A stretch of 64,000 nucleotides of DNA from Neorhizobium galegae bv. officinalis (GCA_000985875.1 CCRI01000009.1:1-64000), one strand, 5' to 3'; counted from the first letter of the stretch, positions 46,701-55,611 are shown. Notes: a model not told the origin generated them from the sequence alone. A program made the numbers and translations.

Positions 46701-47603
46701 ATGGGTGTGCCGCTCGACTGGGACAAACTGCGCATTTTCCACGCGGCGGCGGAGGCGGGATCCTTCACCCATGCGGCCGATAAGCTGCATCTTTCCCAGT
46801 CGGCGATCAGCCGCCAGGTCAGTGCGCTGGAACAGGATGTTGGGGTCAAACTCTTCCATCGCCACGCGCGCGGCCTGATTCTCACCGAACAGGGCGAGCT
46901 CCTCTACCGCACCGCCCACGACGTGCTCCTGAAGCTCGAAACCGTGAAGATGCAGCTCACCGAGACGACGGAAAAGCCGTCGGGCAAGCTGCGCGTCACC
47001 ACGACCGTTGGCCTCGGCCAGGGCTGGCTGACCGACAAGGTGCAGGAATTCCTGCAGCTCTATCCGGAAATGTCGATCCAATTGATCCTCGACAACGAGG
47101 AGGTGGACGTCAACATGCGCCATGCGGACTGCGCCATCCGCCTGCGCCAGCCGGTCCAGTCCGACCTCATCCAGCGCAAGCTCTTCACCGTCCACATGCA
47201 CGTCTATGCGGCCCCCTCCTACATCAACCGCTATGGCGAACCGCAGTCGGTCGAGGATCTCGACAACCACCGCATCATCTCGTTCGGGGAACCGGCGCCG
47301 AACTACCTGCTCGACGTCAACTGGCTGGAATATGCCGGCCGGTCATCGGACAATACCCGCACGCCGCATCTGCAGATCAACAGTCAGACCTCGATCAAGC
47401 GCGCCTGCCTGCTCGGAATCGGAATCGCCTGCCTGCCGGATTATATCGTCGGCCGCGATCCGGGACTGATTCAGCTGGCGATCAATGCCGACATCCCGTC
47501 CTTCGACACCTATTTCTGCTATCCGGATGAAATGAAGAACGCCGCGAAGCTAAAAGTCTTTCGCGATTTCGTGGTCGGCAAGGCCCGCAACTGGAGCTTC
47601 TGA
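46701..47603 (+). CDS. lsrB: LysR-family regulator LsrB/VtlR
   Basis: 300 residues. The N-terminal HTH is LRIFHAAAEAGSFTHAADKLHLSQSAISRQVSALEQDVGVKLFHR. The effector domain contains Cys144, Cys236 and Cys244, two of which fall where S. meliloti LsrB has redox-sensing cysteines. Gene order trxB-lsrB-AbcR-arsR is the same as in S. meliloti. LsrB affects LPS, glutathione and symbiosis genes, and the VtlR orthologues of Brucella and Agrobacterium activate an AbcR sRNA. It is expected to bind upstream of the sRNA gene directly downstream. Confidence 0.9.
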   Translation: MGVPLDWDKLRIFHAAAEAGSFTHAADKLHLSQSAISRQVSALEQDVGVKLFHRHARGLILTEQGELLYRTAHDVLLKLETVKMQLTETTEKPSGKLRVTTTVGLGQGWLTDKVQEFLQLYPEMSIQLILDNEEVDVNMRHADCAIRLRQPVQSDLIQRKLFTVHMHVYAAPSYINRYGEPQSVEDLDNHRIISFGEPAPNYLLDVNWLEYAGRSSDNTRTPHLQINSQTSIKRACLLGIGIACLPDYIVGRDPGLIQLAINADIPSFDTYFCYPDEMKNAAKLKVFRDFVVGKARNWSF

Positions 47604-47731
47604 CCAGCGGCGATCCGAACTAGATATGCCCGAAAGACCCCTGCAACCCCATGATTTCCTGGGTTCTGCGGCCGCCTGATATGTAACCACTGAGCGCATC
47701 AAATCAAAGCGATGCACCTCACGCATGGCTG

Positions 47732-47777
47732 TCCTGCACAAAAGAGTATTGTTCGCTGCACAAAAAACCACCATATC
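47732..47777 (+). promoter_or_regulatory. Promoter of the first AbcR sRNA with repeated CTGCACAAAA
   Basis: TTGTTC (47749-47754), 17 bases, CATATC (47772-47777). CTGCACAAAA occurs at 47734 and 47756, 22 bases apart and flanking the -35, a likely activator site, with LsrB/VtlR as the natural candidate. Confidence 0.6.
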
Positions 47778-47783
47778 GCACAC

Positions 47784-47902
47784 AGCTGATGCACATGGCG
47801 GCTTTTCCTCCCAGTTCCGCCGCAGCAGCTGTTCCCCTCTGGAGGTTTTTTTGACCTTCACACTTATAGGGCCCTGGAGCGATCCAGTGGCCCTCTTTTT
47901 TT
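47784..47902 (+). ncRNA. abcR1: AbcR-type (alpha-r15) sRNA, first copy
   Basis: About 119 nt from the predicted start after CATATC to the U-tract. It contains CTGTTCCCCTCTGGAGGTT (47829 onward), a single-stranded CU-rich anti-Shine-Dalgarno-like region, then GACCTTCACA and the terminator GGGCC-CTGGA/TCCAG-GGCCC followed by seven Ts. The second copy downstream has the same order. AbcR RNAs work with Hfq to repress many ABC transporter mRNAs. The place between lsrB and an ArsR gene is diagnostic. The 5' end is predicted, not mapped. Confidence 0.85.
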
Positions 47903-48022
47903 GCCCCGAATCCAGCCGTGGCTCGTTCACCGGTTTCCACCGTCGCAACCCGCGTCAAAACTTCTGTTCAATATCTCAGCCATACCCTTGTCGAGCGAAA
48001 CTTGCCTCCCCATATTCAGTTT

Positions 48023-48133
48023 AGTCGGCGCGCTTCGGCGACGTCCCTGTCGTCTGTGCCGGCTGTTCCCCTCTGGAGGTTTTGACCTTCACAATTATTG
48101 GGCCTCGGAGTGATCCGGCGGCCCATTTTTTTT
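48023..48133 (+). ncRNA. abcR2: AbcR-type (alpha-r15) sRNA, second copy
   Basis: About 111 nt. The promoter is TTGTCG (47988-47993), 17 bases, CATATT (48011-48016), closely like that of the first copy. The shared core CTGTTCCCCTCTGGAGGTTTT starts at 48063, then GACCTTCACA and a terminator (GGGCC at 48100, GGCCC at 48120, then eight Ts). The 5' part differs from copy one, so the targets may partly differ. It lacks the CTGCACAAAA repeats, which suggests separate control. Confidence 0.85.
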
Positions 48134-48189
48134 ACAATCTCCCGTTTCTCCGCTAACCGCTCCCTTTAAATCGTCTTCCGGCGATCTAT

Positions 48190-48209
48190 ATATCGAGAAA
48201 CTCCGATAT
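48190..48209. promoter_or_regulatory. Dyad upstream of the arsR-type gene
   Basis: ATATCG (48190-48195) and CGATAT (48204-48209) form an inverted repeat with eight bases between, 12 bases before the start codon. A candidate autoregulatory site. Confidence 0.4.
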
Positions 48210-48221
48210 TGGATCCTGACC

Positions 48222-48518
48222 ATGGACAAGACGGAAATTCTGAAAGCGCTGGCGCATCCGGTCCGGGTCGAATTCCTGGAATGGATGAAGGAACCGGAAC
48301 GTCATTTTTGCGATCAGGCGCATCCGCTCGAAATGGGCATCTGCGCCGGCCAGTTCGAAAAACGCTGCGGCCTCTCCCAATCCACCGTCTCGGCGCATCT
48401 TTCGACGCTCGAGAAAGCCCGCCTGGTGAAAATCGACCGGGTCGGCCAATGGGCATTCTACCACCGCGACGAAAAAACCATCGCGGCCTTCCTCGACGAT
48501 CTCAGATCGACGCTCTGA
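48222..48518 (+). CDS. ArsR-family regulator
   Basis: 98 residues. Winged helix: ILKALAHPVRVEFLEWMKEP, then CGLSQSTVSAHLSTLEKARLVKIDRVGQWAFYHRDE. Cysteines at about 30, 42 and 50 (HFCDQAH, GICAGQ, KRCGLS) could sense metal or thiol stress. It corresponds to the ArsR gene that borders the AbcR locus in S. meliloti (SMc01226). The Old Yellow Enzyme gene follows after 37 bases on the same strand and is probably its target and operon partner. Confidence 0.9.
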   Translation: MDKTEILKALAHPVRVEFLEWMKEPERHFCDQAHPLEMGICAGQFEKRCGLSQSTVSAHLSTLEKARLVKIDRVGQWAFYHRDEKTIAAFLDDLRSTL

Positions 48519-48555
48519 TCCCCACCTCTCCTCCCAACAGCATAAGGAATTTCCA

Positions 48556-49677
48556 ATGGCTAGCATTTTTGATCCGGCAAGGTTCGGCGATATCGAACTT
48601 TCGAACCGCGTCGTCATGGCTCCCCTGACGCGCAACCGCTCGCCGAAGGCGATCCCCAACGACCTCAACGTCACCTATTACGAACAGCGCGCCACCGCCG
48701 GGCTGATTATCACCGAAGGCACGCCGGTCAGCCACCAGGGCCAGGGTTATGCGGATGTACCGGGCCTTTATCTGCCGCAGGCGATCGAAGGCTGGAAGAA
48801 GGTGACGGATGCCGTCCACCGCAAGGGTGGCAAGATCGTCACCCAGATCTGGCATGTGGGCCGCGTCTCGCACGTCTCGCTGCAGCCGAACGGCGGCGCT
48901 CCGGTTGCTCCCTCGGCCATTCCGGCCGGCGGCAAGACCTATATCACCAACCCGGATGGCAGCGGCGCCTTCGTCGATACGTCCGCTCCCCGCGCGCTCG
49001 AACATTCGGAAATCGCAGGAATCGTCAGTGATTTCGCCAAGGGAGCCCGCGCAGCGATCGACGCTGGGTTCGACGGCATCGAAATCCACGGCGCCAACGG
49101 CTACCTGATCGACCAGTTCCTGAAGTCGGGCGCCAACCAGCGCACGGACGAATACGGCGGCTCGATCGAGAACCGAGCACGGTTCCTAGTGGAAGTCGTC
49201 GATGCAGTGACCAGGGAAATCGGCGCCGGCCGTGTCGGCATCCGCCTGTCGCCGGTGACACCGGCCAATGGCGTCAGCGATCCCGATCCGCAGGCCGTCT
49301 TCAACCATGTGGTCGAGCAGCTCGGACCGCGCGGCCTCTCCTTCGTCCACTTGATCGAAGGCGCGACCGGCGGCGACCGTGCCTTCTTCCAGGGCGAAAA
49401 GCCCTTCGACTATCAGGAACTGAAGAATATCTACCGAAAGGCCGGCGGAAAGGGCGGCTGGCTCGTCAACAACGGTTATGACCGCGAAAGCGCCTTGAAG
49501 GCCGTCGAAAGCGGCTATGCCGATGCGGTCGCCTTCGGCAAGCTCTTCCTCGCCAACCCGGATCTCGTCCAGCGTCTCAAGGACAATGCGCCACTCAACG
49601 AGGCAGACAAGTCCACCTTCTACGGCGGCGGCGCCAAGGGTTATACCGACTATCCGGCGCTCGAAGCGGTCGCCTGA
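48556..49677 (+). CDS. Old Yellow Enzyme-family alkene reductase
   Basis: 373 residues, standard OYE size. FMN and substrate motifs are NRVVMAPLTRNRS, QIWHVGRVSHVSLQPNGGAPVAPSA, DGIEIHGANGYLIDQFL with the substrate-binding His-Asn pair, and a C-terminal VAFGKLFLANPDL. It reduces alpha,beta-unsaturated carbonyls, quinones or nitro compounds with NADPH. Closest in style to the NemA/xenobiotic reductase group. The AAGGAA ribosome site precedes the ATG. It is probably controlled by the ArsR-type gene upstream and ends at a strong terminator. Confidence 0.93.
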   Translation: MASIFDPARFGDIELSNRVVMAPLTRNRSPKAIPNDLNVTYYEQRATAGLIITEGTPVSHQGQGYADVPGLYLPQAIEGWKKVTDAVHRKGGKIVTQIWHVGRVSHVSLQPNGGAPVAPSAIPAGGKTYITNPDGSGAFVDTSAPRALEHSEIAGIVSDFAKGARAAIDAGFDGIEIHGANGYLIDQFLKSGANQRTDEYGGSIENRARFLVEVVDAVTREIGAGRVGIRLSPVTPANGVSDPDPQAVFNHVVEQLGPRGLSFVHLIEGATGGDRAFFQGEKPFDYQELKNIYRKAGGKGGWLVNNGYDRESALKAVESGYADAVAFGKLFLANPDLVQRLKDNAPLNEADKSTFYGGGAKGYTDYPALEAVA

Positions 49678-49687
49678 TCTGATTGAG

Positions 49688-49721
49688 AAGGGGTCGCGCC
49701 CGGTCAGCGGCCCCTTTTTTT
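49688..49721 (+). terminator. Terminator of the alkene reductase gene
   Basis: AAGGGG-x-CGC (49688 onward) pairs with GCG-GCCCCTT, followed by seven Ts ending at 49721. Confidence 0.8.
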
Positions 49722-49785
49722 GCCCGAGCGCGCAAATGTCAGCCTGAGATGCGCCCGATGATGCCAAAGCGACAAAGGCGGGGCG

Positions 49786-51609
49786 TCACCCAGCCTTGCG
49801 AAGAGCACGGGGTTCATTCAGGGTTTCGGTACCGATCCTGAACTGACTGAGGAGCTGCCGCAGCGTAGTGCTCTCGTTCGCAAGAGATGCGGACGCCGCA
49901 CTTGTCTCTTCGACCATCGCCGCGTTCTGCTGCGTTGTATGGTCCAGGCTGTTAACGGCGGTATTGATTTCGGCCAATCCCAGCGACTGTTCGCGAGCGG
50001 ACATGGCAATCGCATCGACGTGTTGGTTCATCGAGACAATCAGGCCGCCGATCTTCTTCAACGCTTCGCCAGTCTTTGAGACGAGCTCGACACCGCGCGC
50101 CACATCGCCAGTTGACGTCTGAATAAGGGCTTTGATTTCCTTGGCGGCCTGGGCGGAGCGTTGTGCCAGCTCTCGGACTTCCTGTGCCACAACGGCAAAT
50201 CCCTTGCCTGCCTCCCCCGCGCGCGCAGCCTCTACGCCGGCGTTGAGAGCGAGCAAATTGGTTTGGAAGGCAATCTCGTCGATCACCCCGATAATGCTGG
50301 AGATCTGGTCGGATGACTGCTCGATCCGGCTCATGGCCTGAACGGCTTGGTTGACGATTTCGCCGGATGTCGCGGCACCGGCATTGGCGTCAACGGCGAC
50401 GCTCCGCGCCTCCTCGGCGCGCTTGGAGGCGGAGGCGACATTCGCCGTAATTTCGTCGAGGGCCGCCGCTGTCTGCTCAAGGGCGGCGGCCTGCTGCTCG
50501 GTGCGTCTTGCAAGATCGTTTGCGCTGTGGGCGATCTCACTCGAGCCGCTGTCGATACCGACGGCAACCCCTGATACTTTGGCGAAAGTCTGGCACAGTT
50601 GAGTGGCTGCGCCGTTGAAATCCCGGCGCAGCCCCTCGAAATCACGATCGAACGTTTCGCTGATCTGAACCGTGAGATCGCCTTGCGCCAATTGGCCCAG
50701 CCCCGTCGCCAATCCCTTGGTCGCCTGCATCATGGCCGCGGCCCGAGCCCGATCCGCATGCTCACGGCCCAGCCGCTCGGCTTCCGATGCTGCCCGAGTT
50801 GCTTCCCTTTCCTCGTCAGCCGCGATTTTTGCCAGGGCGGTCTGCCGAAAGACCTCTACGGCACCGGCCATGGCGCCGATCTCGTCGGCGCGCCCCGAAT
50901 GGGGAATATCCGAATCCGTATCCCCGGCAGCCAGTACCGTCATGGAATTCGTGATTTTTCTGATCGGGCGTGCAATCTCAACCACGACATAAGAAATGGT
51001 GCCTGCAACGATCGCGAGAACCAGTGTCGCCAAGATCGAAGTAGTCCAGAAAATTACCGAATACGTCGACTGGCTGCTTTCATAGGATAGCTCGGAGCCC
51101 TTGACGTTGATGTCCAGGAGCTCGGTGGCTGCCTTCTCCGCCTTTTCGACAATTGGTTCCATGTCTTTGTAGAAGATAGCCTTGGCGTCGTCGTTTTCAT
51201 TCTTGCGCGACTTTTCGAGCATTGGCTGCGCAGCTTTGTCGTAGTTGGCAGCAAGCTTCTCGATCTCGCTGAGCAGTTCCGCCTCCCGAGGGGAGGAAAT
51301 GAGCGGACGATAGGCTTCGATGGCATTTTTCTGCCGAGACTGTTGGGCGGTGATCTGCTTTTCCGCCGCAGCGATTGCTTCGTCGCTGATCGACATGATG
51401 TGGTTGGCATATGCAAATTTCGTGCGCGCGAGTTCGAAGAGCATATTGCGGGTTACGGAAACACTCGGCAGCCAGTTCCTGGCAATCGCCGCAGTATTTT
51501 CGTTGACCTGCTGCACGCTTTGAATGGAGAAAACCGCAAACAGCAAGAAAATAGCTGCAAACAAAACGTTGATAAGGATCAGCGACGTCCTAACTTGCGG
51601 TCTGCACAC
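49786..51609 (-). CDS. Methyl-accepting chemotaxis protein
   Basis: 607 residues from a GTG with AAGGAG upstream. Membrane segments at about 9-31 and 186-209 enclose a four-helix-bundle periplasmic sensor of about 155 residues (QVNENTAAIARNWLPSVSVTRNM). HAMP follows (ARPIRKITNSMTVLAAGD), then a long signalling coiled coil with the kinase-contact tip SSIIGVIDEIAFQTNLLALNAGVEAARAGEAGKGFAVVA. No CheR pentapeptide is seen at the C-terminus. Ligand unknown. Monocistronic. Confidence 0.95.
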   Translation of the reverse strand: MCRPQVRTSLILINVLFAAIFLLFAVFSIQSVQQVNENTAAIARNWLPSVSVTRNMLFELARTKFAYANHIMSISDEAIAAAEKQITAQQSRQKNAIEAYRPLISSPREAELLSEIEKLAANYDKAAQPMLEKSRKNENDDAKAIFYKDMEPIVEKAEKAATELLDINVKGSELSYESSQSTYSVIFWTTSILATLVLAIVAGTISYVVVEIARPIRKITNSMTVLAAGDTDSDIPHSGRADEIGAMAGAVEVFRQTALAKIAADEEREATRAASEAERLGREHADRARAAAMMQATKGLATGLGQLAQGDLTVQISETFDRDFEGLRRDFNGAATQLCQTFAKVSGVAVGIDSGSSEIAHSANDLARRTEQQAAALEQTAAALDEITANVASASKRAEEARSVAVDANAGAATSGEIVNQAVQAMSRIEQSSDQISSIIGVIDEIAFQTNLLALNAGVEAARAGEAGKGFAVVAQEVRELAQRSAQAAKEIKALIQTSTGDVARGVELVSKTGEALKKIGGLIVSMNQHVDAIAMSAREQSLGLAEINTAVNSLDHTTQQNAAMVEETSAASASLANESTTLRQLLSQFRIGTETLNEPRALRKAG

Positions 51610-51983
51610 GCAATCTCCTTTGAATTGACTGGGCTACGTCGCCAGACTTACCTTTCGATAAGAACGTCCTAATGTTAACAACCGCAATTTAAAGAAGAGT
51701 GAATTGCCGACGCAGTCGATCCGGCCCGGTAGAGACGGCACGACCACATGAAAGCATCGGCCGGATCACCTCCATACACACCGGGATCGGCAAGCAAGAG
51801 GATCACTTCCTCCATTTCCGGAAAGAAACTTGGCCAACCATGCGTCGGGACAAGCGGAAACGGCGCCTGGCCGTTTCGGACCTATGGATGAAATGAATGG
51901 AGAAGCATCGATCGCAGCCAGGATGCTACACGAGCGCGCTTGAACCGCGGTCGTGTTAGATCAATGTCTTGGCGCCACCGCAT
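51610..51983. other. Intergenic region without a supported gene
   Basis: 374 bases between the chemoreceptor start and the end of the DUF2188 gene. A short plus frame (51699-51896) has no ribosome site or family resemblance. TTAACAACCGCAATTTAAAG near 51675 is A/T-rich and probably belongs to the chemoreceptor promoter region. Confidence 0.4.
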
Positions 51984-52247
51984 CTAGTGGGTGGTCGATC
52001 CCTCGTCGCCATCCATGACCTCGGCCTCGGGCCGGTCGCCACCCTCGCTGTATTCGGTGTGCCAGATGCCCTTTTCGTCCTGCCAGCTGATCTCTTCCGC
52101 ATCCCCGCCGACCTGCTGCTCGGCCGCGACGATGCGGGCCGCCTGCAAGGCGTCGGAATGGCTGGGAAAAGTCTCAGAATAGACGTCGCCCTGGCGATAG
52201 GCCCAGCCGCCGTCATGCGGCACGACTTTATAGGTAACCTTGGTCAT
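51984..52247 (-). CDS. DUF2188 protein
   Basis: 87 residues with a GGAGG ribosome site before the ATG. The DUF2188 pattern is clear: TYKVVPHDGGWAYRQGDVYSETFPSHSDALQAARIVAAEQ followed by WQDEKGIWHTEYSEGGDRPEAEV. These small soluble proteins resemble a beta-alpha-beta unit and have no known role. It is divergent from the antiporter gene. Confidence 0.88.
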   Translation of the reverse strand: MTKVTYKVVPHDGGWAYRQGDVYSETFPSHSDALQAARIVAAEQQVGGDAEEISWQDEKGIWHTEYSEGGDRPEAEVMDGDEGSTTH

Positions 52248-52482
52248 ACTCCCTCCTGTCTTTTACGGCTGCCTCGATCCGTTCGGATCCTTATCCTGTC
52301 GCGGCACCGGGGTGAGAAATTGAGAAGGGTGCCACGAGGTTCCAGGTCACATCGCAAATCATGCCACAAATTATGGCATCAAAGGCCGCCGACCGCAAAT
52401 CCTCGAGGCGAAAACGGAACCTTGCTTGATGCCGCAGGTTGCCGCCTTAGATAAGCGCCGAGGGTAAGGTCAGGAGTGGAAC

Positions 52483-53586
52483 GTGGGTCTGTTGTCCCTG
52501 CCGAAGCAGGAAAGATTTTTCATCGTCGCGCTTGCTGCAGGCTTCGTCGCCTATTCCCTCGAACATTCTGTACTCGAGGCCGGCAGAACGGCTTCGCTGA
52601 TCGCCGCCGTCGTCCTGATCGGCATCATCATCCTCGCCTCGACCCGTGTCGCCCATCATGCGGAAGTGCTCGCCCACAAGGTTGGCGACCCCTACGGCAC
52701 GATGATCCTGACGCTGTCGGCGGTGGCGGTCGAGGTACTGATCCTCGCCATCATGATGGGTAATACCAGTTCGCCCACCCTGGTACGCGACACGATCTAC
52801 GCGGCCGTCATGCTGGACATCAACGGCATCCTGGGCCTCGCCGCCCTGCTCGGCGGCCTGCGCCATGGCGAGCAGCCCTATAACGACGATTCCAGCCGCA
52901 CCTACAGCGTGATGATCCTGACGGCCATGGGCATTTCCATGATCGTCCCGGAATTCATCCCCGGCGACCGCTGGCACTATTATTCCGCCTTCACGATCTG
53001 CGCGATGATCGCGCTTTATGCGGTCTTCCTAAAGATGCAGGTCGGTCCGCACAGCTACTTCTTCAGCTACACCTACCCGCGCGCCACGGGGGCCGCCGGC
53101 GGCCAGACGCCGAAAGAGGAAGCCGGGCACGAATCCGCGGTAATCTCGATCTGCATCATCCTTGTCGGCGTCCTGATCATCGGTTTCCTCGCCGAATTCA
53201 TGTCCACCTTCATGAATGCCGGGCTGGAGGGCAGCGGCGCACCGCTGACATTGATGGCTGTCGTGGTTGCGGCGATTTCCGCAGCGCCCGAAATCCTGAC
53301 CGCACTGCGCGCGGCACTGCGCAACCGCATGCAGTCCGTCGTCAACATCGCCATGGGCGCTTCGCTCTCCACCGTCATCCTCACCGTGCCTGTGATGGAA
53401 AGTATCGCGCTCTACAGCGGCCAGCCCTTCGTCATGGCGATGACGCCGGTGCAGACGGTCATGGTCGCGATCACCCTTGTCGTCGCCGCGATCAACCTCA
53501 ACGACGGCCAGACCAACGCCATTGAAGGCATGACCCATTTCGTTCTTTTCGCCACCTTCGTGATGCTGACGGCGCTGGGTCTCTAG
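52483..53586 (+). CDS. Calcium/proton antiporter, ChaA/CaCA family
   Basis: 367 residues from a GTG with AGGAG six bases upstream. Ten to eleven membrane segments in two inverted halves, each with the CaCA alpha repeat: GDPYGTMILTLSAVAVEVLILAIM and AISAAPEILTALRAALRNRMQSVVNIAMGASLSTVILTVPVM, which hold the conserved acidic ion-binding residues. A cytosolic loop (PKEEAGHES) joins the halves. It expels Ca2+, and perhaps Na+ or K+, in exchange for H+. Confidence 0.9.
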   Translation: MGLLSLPKQERFFIVALAAGFVAYSLEHSVLEAGRTASLIAAVVLIGIIILASTRVAHHAEVLAHKVGDPYGTMILTLSAVAVEVLILAIMMGNTSSPTLVRDTIYAAVMLDINGILGLAALLGGLRHGEQPYNDDSSRTYSVMILTAMGISMIVPEFIPGDRWHYYSAFTICAMIALYAVFLKMQVGPHSYFFSYTYPRATGAAGGQTPKEEAGHESAVISICIILVGVLIIGFLAEFMSTFMNAGLEGSGAPLTLMAVVVAAISAAPEILTALRAALRNRMQSVVNIAMGASLSTVILTVPVMESIALYSGQPFVMAMTPVQTVMVAITLVVAAINLNDGQTNAIEGMTHFVLFATFVMLTALGL

Positions 53587-53755
53587 ACAAAAGGGATTCC
53601 ACATCAAAGGCTTGCGCGCGACAGCGGAATCGGATCGGGAAGAGGTTGAATCAATGCCTGAAATATGGTCGTGTCCGCCGCGGCGAAGGCCGGTTTCTTA
53701 ACCGGCCGTCCAGCAATGGGCGCGATCACCGTGTTGCGCATGAAGGAGATTTCAA

Positions 53756-54874
53756 ATGTCTACACCTCCCTACAGAGCCGACCACGTCGGTTCGCTGCTG
53801 CGTCCCGCTTCCGTCAAGGAAGCCCGCAAGAAGTTCTACGAAGACAAGAGCATTTCCGCAGACGAACTGAAGGCCGTCGAAGACGAAGGCATCAAGGATC
53901 TCATCAAGCTGCAGGAAAGCGTCGGCCTGAAGGTCGTGACCGACGGCGAAGCCCGTCGCCACTTCTGGCACTACGATTTCATGGGCCTGCTCGACGGCCT
54001 GGAATTCGTTACCCGCGAAGCCCACAAGGGCGTCACCTTCCACGGCGTCAAGCTGCCGCCGACCTTCCCGACCATCAACGGCGAGCTCGACTTCCCGGAC
54101 GATCACCCGCACCTGGAACACTTCAAGTTCCTCGCCGCCAACACCAAGGTGACGCCGAAGATCTCCATCCCCGGCCCGAGCGTCGCCCACTACCGCACCG
54201 CCCGCGCCGACGTGACCTATCCGGAATACCAGGACCCCGAAGCGCTCTTCGCTGCTCTCGCCCGCACCTATGCCAAGGCCGTGCAGAAGTTCTACGAAGC
54301 CGGCTGCCGCTACCTGCAGATGGACGACATCTATTTCGCCTATCTCGGCGATGAGAAGCAGCGCGCCATGAAGCGCGAGGAAGGTTACGATCCGGACTGG
54401 CTGATCCAGAAGTATGCCGAGACCATGCATGAAGCGATCAAGGATCGTCCGAAGGACATGCTGATCGGCATGCATATGTGCCGTGGCAACTTCCGCTCCA
54501 CCTGGGCTGCCGAAGGCGGCTACGATGCGGCGGCCGACGCCATCTTCAACAAGACCGGCGTCGACATGTTCTTCATGGAATACGACACCGAGCGGTCCGG
54601 CGGCCTGCAGCCGCTGAGCCTGCTCCAGAAGGGTTCGAAACAGCGCGTCTATCCGGGCTTCATCACCACCAAGACCGGTGAGCTCGAAACCCTCGACAGC
54701 CTCCGTCGCCACTTCGACGAAGCCTCCAAGTTCGTCGATATCGACCAGCTCGGCATCGCGCCGCAATGCGGTTTCGCCTCGACCGAGGAAGGCAACTCGA
54801 TCACCGAGGACGACCAGAAGCGCAAGCTGGAACTCGTCGTTCAGACCGCCGAAGCCATCTGGGGCACGGCCTGA
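53756..54874 (+). CDS. Cobalamin-independent methionine synthase-like protein (MetE C-terminal family)
   Basis: 372 residues corresponding to the C-terminal barrel of MetE only. The start RADHVGSLLRPASVKEARKKF is typical of the YxjG/YxjH group, and zinc-binding residues are suggested by HMCRGNFRS and the late PQCGFAST. It probably transfers methyl groups from a folate or related donor to a thiol; free-standing forms may need partner proteins and need not make methionine. GGAGA precedes the ATG. Confidence 0.85.
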   Translation: MSTPPYRADHVGSLLRPASVKEARKKFYEDKSISADELKAVEDEGIKDLIKLQESVGLKVVTDGEARRHFWHYDFMGLLDGLEFVTREAHKGVTFHGVKLPPTFPTINGELDFPDDHPHLEHFKFLAANTKVTPKISIPGPSVAHYRTARADVTYPEYQDPEALFAALARTYAKAVQKFYEAGCRYLQMDDIYFAYLGDEKQRAMKREEGYDPDWLIQKYAETMHEAIKDRPKDMLIGMHMCRGNFRSTWAAEGGYDAAADAIFNKTGVDMFFMEYDTERSGGLQPLSLLQKGSKQRVYPGFITTKTGELETLDSLRRHFDEASKFVDIDQLGIAPQCGFASTEEGNSITEDDQKRKLELVVQTAEAIWGTA

Positions 54875-54887
54875 TCTGATATTCGTG

Positions 54888-54913
54888 GGCCGCGGGTCGA
54901 ATAACCCGCGGCC
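54888..54913. terminator. GC-rich hairpin after the MetE-like gene
   Basis: GGCCGCGGGT pairs perfectly with ACCCGCGGCC over ten bases with a six-base loop. No U-tract follows, so intrinsic termination is uncertain. Confidence 0.5.
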
Positions 54914-54980
54914 GCTACTTGAGAAATCATTGTTCTAGCTTAGGTTCCTATTCGGATTTAACCCGAGGGAGACTGCAACA

Positions 54981-55403
54981 ATGGGTATTTTCGACAAGAT
55001 TAAGAATGCGATTTGGGGCGCGGATGAAGCCGCGCCGGCAGCCGAACCTCTGAAACCGGCCGCTCCGGTTTCGGCGTCCGCCGCCCCGGCGTCCAATCCG
55101 ACGCCCATCCCTTCGGCAGCGCCGTCGGCCCCTTCCTCGTCGGGTCCCGTCGACATCACGCCCATACTCGACGCCGCCGTCAAGAAGAGCGGCCAGAAGC
55201 TCGATTGGCGCAAGTCGATCGTCGACCTGATGAAGGCGCTCGATCTCGATTCCAGCCTCACCGCCCGCAAGGAACTGGCCGCCGAACTGCACTATACCGG
55301 CGATACCAACGACTCCGCGACGATGAACGTCTGGCTCCACAAGGCCCTGATGAAGAAGCTCGCCGAAAACGGCGGCAAGGTCCCGGCCGACCTCGCCGAC
55401 TGA
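54981..55403 (+). CDS. DUF3597 protein
   Basis: 140 residues. MGIFDKIKNAIWG at the N-terminus, an Ala/Pro/Ser-rich linker (about 17-55), then the DUF3597 domain: DITPILDAAVKKSGQKLDWRKSIVDLMKALDLDSSLTARKELAAELHYTGD. The C-terminal domain resembles a LysM-adjacent helical unit, and function is unknown. GGGAGA precedes the ATG. A strong terminator follows. Confidence 0.88.
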   Translation: MGIFDKIKNAIWGADEAAPAAEPLKPAAPVSASAAPASNPTPIPSAAPSAPSSSGPVDITPILDAAVKKSGQKLDWRKSIVDLMKALDLDSSLTARKELAAELHYTGDTNDSATMNVWLHKALMKKLAENGGKVPADLAD

Positions 55404-55427
55404 TCCGCAACCTCGTCCGAACGCACG

Positions 55428-55454
55428 AAGCCCGCTTTCACTGGCGGGCTTTTG
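55428..55454 (+). terminator. Terminator after the DUF3597 gene
   Basis: AAGCCCGC (55428-55435) pairs with GCGGGCTT (55444-55451), continuing into TTTT. Confidence 0.75.
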
Positions 55455-55611
55455 TTCGCGACCCGTCGATAAAATAATCTTGAACGAACCGTGTTCGGCG
55501 CTTGCCGATGAACGCCCTAGATGAAGGCCATTGCCAGATACTCCTTCGCCGCGTGCGGGAGTGTCGTTGCAGGTCTTGGCGGTAGTTCCGCCCTACTAAA
55601 GGGAGTCCATG

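Noticed and set aside
47725..48113. Short plus frames over the AbcR region
   Set aside because: They cross two terminators and the conserved sRNA cores; the region is better explained as two RNA genes.
48166..48674. Minus-strand frames over the ArsR gene
   Set aside because: ArsR on the plus strand has a clear winged helix, ribosome spacing and operon context.
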